Source: Candidatus Woesearchaeota archaeon | GTDB taxonomy: Archaea > Nanobdellota > Nanobdellia > Woesearchaeales > JAUUYB01 | DNA length: 8,948 bases | NCBI GenBank assembly: GCA_030590605.1 | Contig: JAUUYB010000036.1 | Span: 1-8,948 of the forward strand | Reading direction: 5' to 3' | Shown here: piece by piece, positions 4,802 through 8,948 of the stretch | How positions within the stretch are numbered: the first letter of the stretch is position 1 | How the letters are laid out: every line of letters begins with the position of its first letter | Position numbers and translations under genes: made by a program | Notes under the pieces: model-generated | Databases searched by the model: none | The model's input: only the letters and a program-made list of their open reading frames with translations | What the model was told of the DNA's origin: nothing

Positions 4802-7189
4802 ATGGAAAAACGCCTCCTTATAGCTCTGATCGTCCTTCTTGTCCTCTATTTTAATTTTCCTAAAACCGCATTTATCATCGGAGAAGAGGAGATCATATCA
4901 TGCAGCTGCATGGGATTCTCTTTCGAAACAGGCGGTCAGACAAAGAAATGTATCGGACTCACTTTCGAATGCGTAAGCGAATCTACGTCTTATGAGAACA
5001 CTACATTATCTGAAAAAAAGCTTAAAGAGATATGCAAGAAAAAGACCTGCTCTCAATTTCAGGACTATCTCGGAGTCCAGGATCCTGGCGAAGGCAATGG
5101 TCATAATGTCGAACGTATCAATATGCTCATCATCATCGATACTTCTTTTTCCATGCTCGGTGAGAAGATCGAAAAGACAGTAACAGCGTCCAAGACCATG
5201 ATAGAGTCATTGAACCCTGAAGACAGAGTGGGCATCATCGAGTTCAACTCGCTTTCAAGCGTAATCCATGAGTTCTCTACAGATAAAGCAGCTGTCGTCA
5301 ACTCTCTTTCGAATCTGGTGCCAAGGGAATACACGAGATATGTGTCTGCGCTTGAGCTCGCCAGTGAGCGTTTCACCCTCTTAGATGATCCTGCGGCGAA
5401 TAATATCATAATCTTCCTCTCAGACGGAGTCCCATTAGATAATGTGTCTGATATCATAGATATCACAAATGAGCTTGATAGTATGGGTGTGTGGATATAT
5501 ACGATCCGAATGGGTGACATCAACGAGTCTTCCATCGATACACCCAGTTGGGAAGTAGATGAGGATATACTTGAGAGGATGACCAATATCTTAGAAGGGC
5601 AGGGGTTCTACACGACAAAAGACGTCGATACGGTCTTATCGACATTCGATTCCATCTACCAAGATATAGTCAAAGAGACAGATACATTCCATATAACCAA
5701 GAACATCAAGGACGAGCTGGATTATCCTGAGGATTTCAGCCTTCCTATCGTACTCCAACTATTCTCATCGGAGAATATGAGGGTCGTGCCAGGATTCATG
5801 GTCTCAGAATCAGAGATACTCTGCGTCGACGATGCTAAGGTGGATCTTGTGATCAGGGATATCGATGATAAGATAGTCGAAAATGCCTCGATGGATTACA
5901 TCGGGGGCCAGTATATCTCAGAAGTCACGGGCCTATGGGAAGGGACATACACGATCGATGCTGAGATCAGTGTCAGTTTCGAAAACTCGAGCGATTGTTC
6001 ATTCTTTGATTCCCAACAGATTGCCCGCCTCAATATCTATCCTCAGGAAAACGATTCATGCAGGAAGCTTACCTGTGATGAGATCAAACAGATCTTCAAG
6101 GATCCTGCTCGGGGAGGAGGGGAACTTCCGACAGAGACAAAACGGCTGCTCTTTGCAATCGACTCTTCCGCAAGCATGAATGATGAAGGGAAACTCAGAT
6201 ATGCCACTGCAGCGATCCGATCAATGGTCCTAAGACTGACTCAAGGGTTCAGCATGGGAGTGATGAGCTTCAATGGGCAGGCAAATCTCCTGCAGAGGTT
6301 CACGCAATCGAAACAGCCTGTCCTGGATACTCTTGATACGATAGAGGTCGGAGGGACCACTAATTATATCCCTGCATTCCGTAAGGCTTATGGTCTCTTA
6401 GGAGACAGCTCCTTTGATCATACCAAAGAGCTTCCAAAAGATTTCATGGTATTCATCAGCGATGGACTGCCCTGGGACCAAGGAGTCCCAGATTCTATCA
6501 TGAAGGAGACAGAGAGTCTTGTAGATAATGGGGTGTGCATATTCACGATCGGTTACGGCAGTGATGTAGCATTGAATCCTGAGGCAGAAGATATCCTGCG
6601 CGGCATATCATCCATATCCAAGGAACATTTGGATTGCGGAGGATATTATTATTCAGACCCCAGCGAAGACGAACTCGATGAGATATTTTCATATATATTC
6701 AGTGATATCGCTGATGTCGGTGAGATATTCATAAAGTCGTCAATCAATGCCCAGATATTCGAATCTGATGATCAAGTGACCATCTTCTCGAACATATACA
6801 GTTCATATAATGCACTGGAACTTCCCAATGTAGATAATTCTGTATGCCCTCTTGATGCGCATATCTCGATGACATCAATCGATGACTCAAATAACACTCT
6901 ACAAGAACAAGAGATGACATACGCACCTGACATGGGATATCACATCATCAAAGAAGACATCCTGCCTGGATCGACTATGTTCCGGCTTGATGCATGGGTA
7001 CTTGACGGAAATGAGACTGTGTGCGATCTCCATGGCACGAGGCTGATCCCTGTAAGAGTCATCAACGGTGAAAGTGATACGTATAGGTTCTATCTTTCGC
7101 TCTCGTCGATGCTGATCAATCTGTTCATGATGATGGTGCTCGTCTTCTCATTAGTGTTATTGATTAAGACCAGGAAAAAGATTGGGTAA
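4802..7189 (+). CDS. Membrane-anchored surface protein with two von Willebrand A domains
   Basis: A 795-aa protein. An N-terminal hydrophobic segment (4-19) serves as signal or anchor, and a C-terminal transmembrane helix (about 768-788) ends in RKKIG, so the bulk should be extracellular. Two VWA domains are clear. The first (about 106-290) has a MIDAS of D113-T-S-F-S117, T178 and D208 (FLSDG). The second (about 447-635) has D453-S-S-A-S457, GGTT at 517-520 and D554 (FISDG). Both metal sites look complete, implying Mg2+-dependent protein binding. Each domain is preceded by a related cysteine module (C78-x4-C83; C420-x4-C425), and a further Cys-rich piece lies at 34-57. Beta-rich segments follow each VWA. 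The gene starts one base after the 44-aa gene's stop, implying translational coupling. Adhesion or assembly of surface structures is plausible; the exact role is unknown. Confidence 0.9.
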   Translation: MEKRLLIALIVLLVLYFNFPKTAFIIGEEEIISCSCMGFSFETGGQTKKCIGLTFECVSESTSYENTTLSEKKLKEICKKKTCSQFQDYLGVQDPGEGNGHNVERINMLIIIDTSFSMLGEKIEKTVTASKTMIESLNPEDRVGIIEFNSLSSVIHEFSTDKAAVVNSLSNLVPREYTRYVSALELASERFTLLDDPAANNIIIFLSDGVPLDNVSDIIDITNELDSMGVWIYTIRMGDINESSIDTPSWEVDEDILERMTNILEGQGFYTTKDVDTVLSTFDSIYQDIVKETDTFHITKNIKDELDYPEDFSLPIVLQLFSSENMRVVPGFMVSESEILCVDDAKVDLVIRDIDDKIVENASMDYIGGQYISEVTGLWEGTYTIDAEISVSFENSSDCSFFDSQQIARLNIYPQENDSCRKLTCDEIKQIFKDPARGGGELPTETKRLLFAIDSSASMNDEGKLRYATAAIRSMVLRLTQGFSMGVMSFNGQANLLQRFTQSKQPVLDTLDTIEVGGTTNYIPAFRKAYGLLGDSSFDHTKELPKDFMVFISDGLPWDQGVPDSIMKETESLVDNGVCIFTIGYGSDVALNPEAEDILRGISSISKEHLDCGGYYYSDPSEDELDEIFSYIFSDIADVGEIFIKSSINAQIFESDDQVTIFSNIYSSYNALELPNVDNSVCPLDAHISMTSIDDSNNTLQEQEMTYAPDMGYHIIKEDILPGSTMFRLDAWVLDGNETVCDLHGTRLIPVRVINGESDTYRFYLSLSSMLINLFMMMVLVFSLVLLIKTRKKIG

Positions 7190-7225
7190 TTTTAGTTAGT
7201 TCTTGATAGTGTGATTGATTAATTT

Positions 7226-7234
7226 AAAAAAAAA
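7226..7234 (-). terminator. T9 tract ending the archaellin transcript
   Basis: Nine consecutive As on the plus strand give a T9 run about 10 bases past the archaellin stop. This suits archaeal U-tract termination. The convergent VWA gene stops at 7189, leaving a 55-bp shared terminal region; on its strand only TTTTAGTTAG follows the stop. Confidence 0.5.
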
Positions 7235-7244
7235 TAGTTCAGAA

Positions 7245-8507
7245 TCAAGGGAAAAGATATACTCGCTTCTCGACCATGACATCAGGTGTGATCAAGATGA
7301 GGTTAGATGGTGCGCCGACTTTTGGGATGAGCCTGAGCCAGATCTCTTCATCTTCGCCAATCTGTTTTGCGGTCTCGAAATAGAGCCTGGCGACATCGCC
7401 TCTTTGGAGATTGCCGTCAATATGGTTCACTGCCTCTTTCAGGTATTCGACTGAAAAATAACCTGTCCCTATAAGTCTTGGGTTGATCGTAAAGGTCAGG
7501 TTATCATCTACGATCCATCTAGTGGAAGTAGTGCCTATCAATACTACAGACCCCAATTCCTCTCCGTCTTCGTCTATGATTGTAGTGTTTACAGTCTGGA
7601 CCGCCCCTTTATTGTCGAGAGCAGTCGTGAGAGCGACAGATGCGTTCACATTGTCTCCCTGCAAGAACAGGATGTGGCTCCTGTTGAAAGTTACATAGTC
7701 ATTCAACCCGTCTTCGTCGAGGTCATCAAGGAGCTGTTTATCATTATAGACATTGATGTCTTCAGGCTGTACCTGGGTGCTTCCATCAGAAAGTCCGGTC
7801 AGGAGCACTGTGCCGTATGTCCTGCCGTATCCAGAGATAGCAAGTTCACCACCGTAGAAAGGCCGATCCAGGAATCTCACATCAGTGCAACAAGTGCCGT
7901 CAGGTTTCAGCATCGCGACGTAGATCATGCCGACAGAACTCAGATTGAATGCGAGATACTGACCGTCAAGCGATTGGTTAGGAAGGAACCCGATACAGTT
8001 AGTCAAGTACCTGCATACTTCGACAGTATCATTCTGTCCATCTTCGTCCAGGTCGACAATCAGTGTGACAGGGACCTGTGCGACGTTCTGGGAAATCGGG
8101 TCCTCATAGACACTCAACATCCCTATCTCTTGAGGGTAATAAGTCTCATATCCCTGGGCACCTTTTTCATCAGTCCCATTTACTCCTCTGTAAGAAAGCG
8201 TGGAAGAGGTGTCATAGCTTCCGATAGAGACAAGCAGGTCGCCAAATTTTATATCTTCTGATCCTGGAGAGAGTTTGGTGGTAACTACGAAATCGGTAAT
8301 GTTTCCAGATGAACCATCGCTTCCGAACACTTCAGTCACGCTGATGTGTGTAGCGATCTGATTCTTGGCTTCGGATCCAGTCGTGAGCGCGTCTTCCTGG
8401 AGAGATCCTGAAGTCTGGATGAGCACGCCAGCTGCAATTGCGACTGCGAGAAGCAGAGCTATGAATATGATAAGTGTACCTATACCCATCTCAGCTTTTT
8501 TATCCAT
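7245..8507 (-). CDS. Archaellin (archaeal flagellin), unusually long, with calcium-loop-like motifs
   Basis: A 420-aa archaellin, the filament subunit of the archaellum. The start MDKKAE then MGIGTLIIFIALLL is a class III signal peptide: a short basic leader, then the hydrophobic helix that assembles into the filament core after cleavage by a FlaK/PibD-type peptidase, probably next to MGIG. AAGVLIQTSGSLQEDALTTGSEA (26-48) and the end RGDVARLYF...IWLRLIPKVGAPSNLILITPDV match the conserved archaellin core and C-terminus. Many archaellins are about 200 residues; here a large insert (about 110-345) carries two DxDxDG loops (152-160, 262-270) and four cysteines (165, 171, 206, 207). The ATG at 8507 is chosen over an in-frame ATG at 8606 because only it gives the signal peptide, and a TATA box lies between them. 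No other archaellum genes are in the window. Confidence 0.9.
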   Translation of the reverse strand: MDKKAEMGIGTLIIFIALLLAVAIAAGVLIQTSGSLQEDALTTGSEAKNQIATHISVTEVFGSDGSSGNITDFVVTTKLSPGSEDIKFGDLLVSIGSYDTSSTLSYRGVNGTDEKGAQGYETYYPQEIGMLSVYEDPISQNVAQVPVTLIVDLDEDGQNDTVEVCRYLTNCIGFLPNQSLDGQYLAFNLSSVGMIYVAMLKPDGTCCTDVRFLDRPFYGGELAISGYGRTYGTVLLTGLSDGSTQVQPEDINVYNDKQLLDDLDEDGLNDYVTFNRSHILFLQGDNVNASVALTTALDNKGAVQTVNTTIIDEDGEELGSVVLIGTTSTRWIVDDNLTFTINPRLIGTGYFSVEYLKEAVNHIDGNLQRGDVARLYFETAKQIGEDEEIWLRLIPKVGAPSNLILITPDVMVEKRVYLFP

Positions 8508-8550
8508 GCCTGACCCTGTTATGGTGATGATACTATTTTCATCATCATTG

Positions 8551-8558
8551 TTTATAAA
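8551..8558 (-). promoter_or_regulatory. TATA box of the archaellin gene
   Basis: The palindromic TTTATAAA, centred at 8554.5, predicts a start near 8528 on the minus strand and a leader of about 20 bases to the ATG at 8507. The leader contains AGGGTCAGG just before the ATG, a weak RBS. The rest of 8508-8711 shows no gene. Confidence 0.55.
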
Positions 8559-8653
8559 TTTTTCTAAATTGCGAGGTGTCTTATCCGAGGAGAAAATCTT
8601 TAACATTAAACTTGAATAGGACTATCCGCCGTGCCTTGGGGAAAAAAGTGTTC

Positions 8654-8705
8654 ATAATATTTGGATAACTTTATTAATCACTTCGACCTCAGTGGCGTAG
8701 AGGTG
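8654..8705 (+). promoter_or_regulatory. Promoter and RBS of the right-edge membrane protein
   Basis: ATAATATTT (8654-8662) is a TATA-like element predicting a start near 8685. GAGGTG (8700-8705) is a strong Shine-Dalgarno site 6 bases before the ATG at 8712 and fixes that start. Confidence 0.5.
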
Positions 8706-8711
8706 TTAATT

Positions 8712-8948
8712 ATGTGGTCCTGGATCATGATCATTTTGTTCATAGTCGGTGTGTACATAGCCTGGAAAATAGTCAAGAGCCTAATCAAGGCCTTTCTTGT
8801 GGTCACTATCATATTCCTCATCATCACAGGAGTCATAGGATTCTTCATGATCCGCCAGGTGGATGAGTTCAAAGAGGATTTTCCATCAGGAGAGAAACTA
8901 TTCGCGATCCAGGAGAATGGAGAGATCGTCGCTGCGACGAGTGTAGCT
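8712..8948 (+). CDS. Small membrane protein, N-terminal part (runs off the window)
   Basis: 79 codons without a stop to the window edge. MWSWIMIILFIVGVYIAWKI is a first transmembrane helix, a short basic stretch KSLIK (22-26) follows, and FLVVTIIFLIITGVIGFFMI (28-47) is a second. After that comes a soluble segment, RQVDEFKEDFPSGEKLFAIQENGEIVAATSVA, that continues past the edge. The hairpin-like pair of helices with a basic loop suggests both termini lie on the same, probably outer, side of the membrane, but this is not certain. The RBS is strong. The family was not recognised and the function is unknown. It is divergent from the archaellin gene across about 200 bp of promoter DNA. Confidence 0.75.
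   Translation, partial: MWSWIMIILFIVGVYIAWKIVKSLIKAFLVVTIIFLIITGVIGFFMIRQVDEFKEDFPSGEKLFAIQENGEIVAATSVA

Noticed and set aside
7674..8261. 195-codon plus-strand frame across the archaellin gene
   Set aside because: The opposite strand encodes an archaellin with conserved N- and C-termini; this frame has no recognisable protein features.
8508..8606. In-frame N-terminal extension of the archaellin to an ATG at 8606
   Set aside because: It would bury the class III signal peptide behind 33 residues, has no visible RBS, and contains the TATA box at 8551-8558.
8678..8872. Minus-strand 64-codon frame opposite the right-edge membrane protein
   Set aside because: The plus strand has a strong RBS and two regular transmembrane helices; the minus frame is their shadow.

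Overview
This is an archaeal chromosome segment. The evidence is an ATP-dependent DNA ligase of the archaeal/eukaryotic type, an FtsZ of the archaeal FtsZ2 group, a class III signal-peptide archaellin, archaeal-style TATA boxes about 26 bp before the expected starts, Shine-Dalgarno sites matching GGAGGTGATC, and T-rich ends after genes. The short intergenic gaps, AT-rich promoters and poorly characterised surface proteins would fit a DPANN (Woesearchaeota/Pacearchaeota-like) or small euryarchaeal genome, but the window alone does not settle the lineage.

Layout. Positions 1-805 (minus) hold the N-terminal domain of the DNA ligase, cut by the window edge just before the expected catalytic lysine motif. 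A near-palindromic TATA element (823-840) separates it from a divergent nitroreductase (860-1543, plus). Positions 1544-1911 are non-coding: a T-rich end for the nitroreductase, a distal promoter with a 12-bp palindrome, and a cluster of hairpins that share the loop TTGGCG on different stems. A proximal TATA box and an RBS follow, then ftsZ2 (1912-2991).

Directly after ftsZ2 lies a compact, strongly base-paired stretch (2993-3132). It contains a 9-bp hairpin with a T-run, an 8-bp stem that pairs a near-perfect Shine-Dalgarno sequence with an anti-SD-like sequence, a crossing 9-bp stem that could form a pseudoknot, and a GC-rich terminator. A 24-codon mini-ORF is embedded in it. A small 94-aa zinc-binding protein follows (3294-3578), with an inverted repeat upstream of its promoter and a hairpin in its leader.

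Positions 3708-7189 form a tight three-gene operon: a secreted beta-rich single-pass membrane protein with a cytoplasmic coiled-coil tail, a 44-aa coiled-coil protein, and a 795-aa membrane-anchored protein with two von Willebrand A domains. The heptads in the first two suggest a membrane-associated complex whose extracellular part would include the tandem VWA protein. Convergent to it is a 420-aa archaellin (7245-8507, minus) with two calcium-loop-like motifs. At the right edge a small membrane protein (8712 onward, plus) runs out of the window.

The most interesting items are the shared-loop hairpin family before ftsZ2, the pseudoknot-like RNA after it, and the uncharacterised coiled-coil/VWA surface operon. 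No tRNA, rRNA, CRISPR array or insertion sequence was seen.
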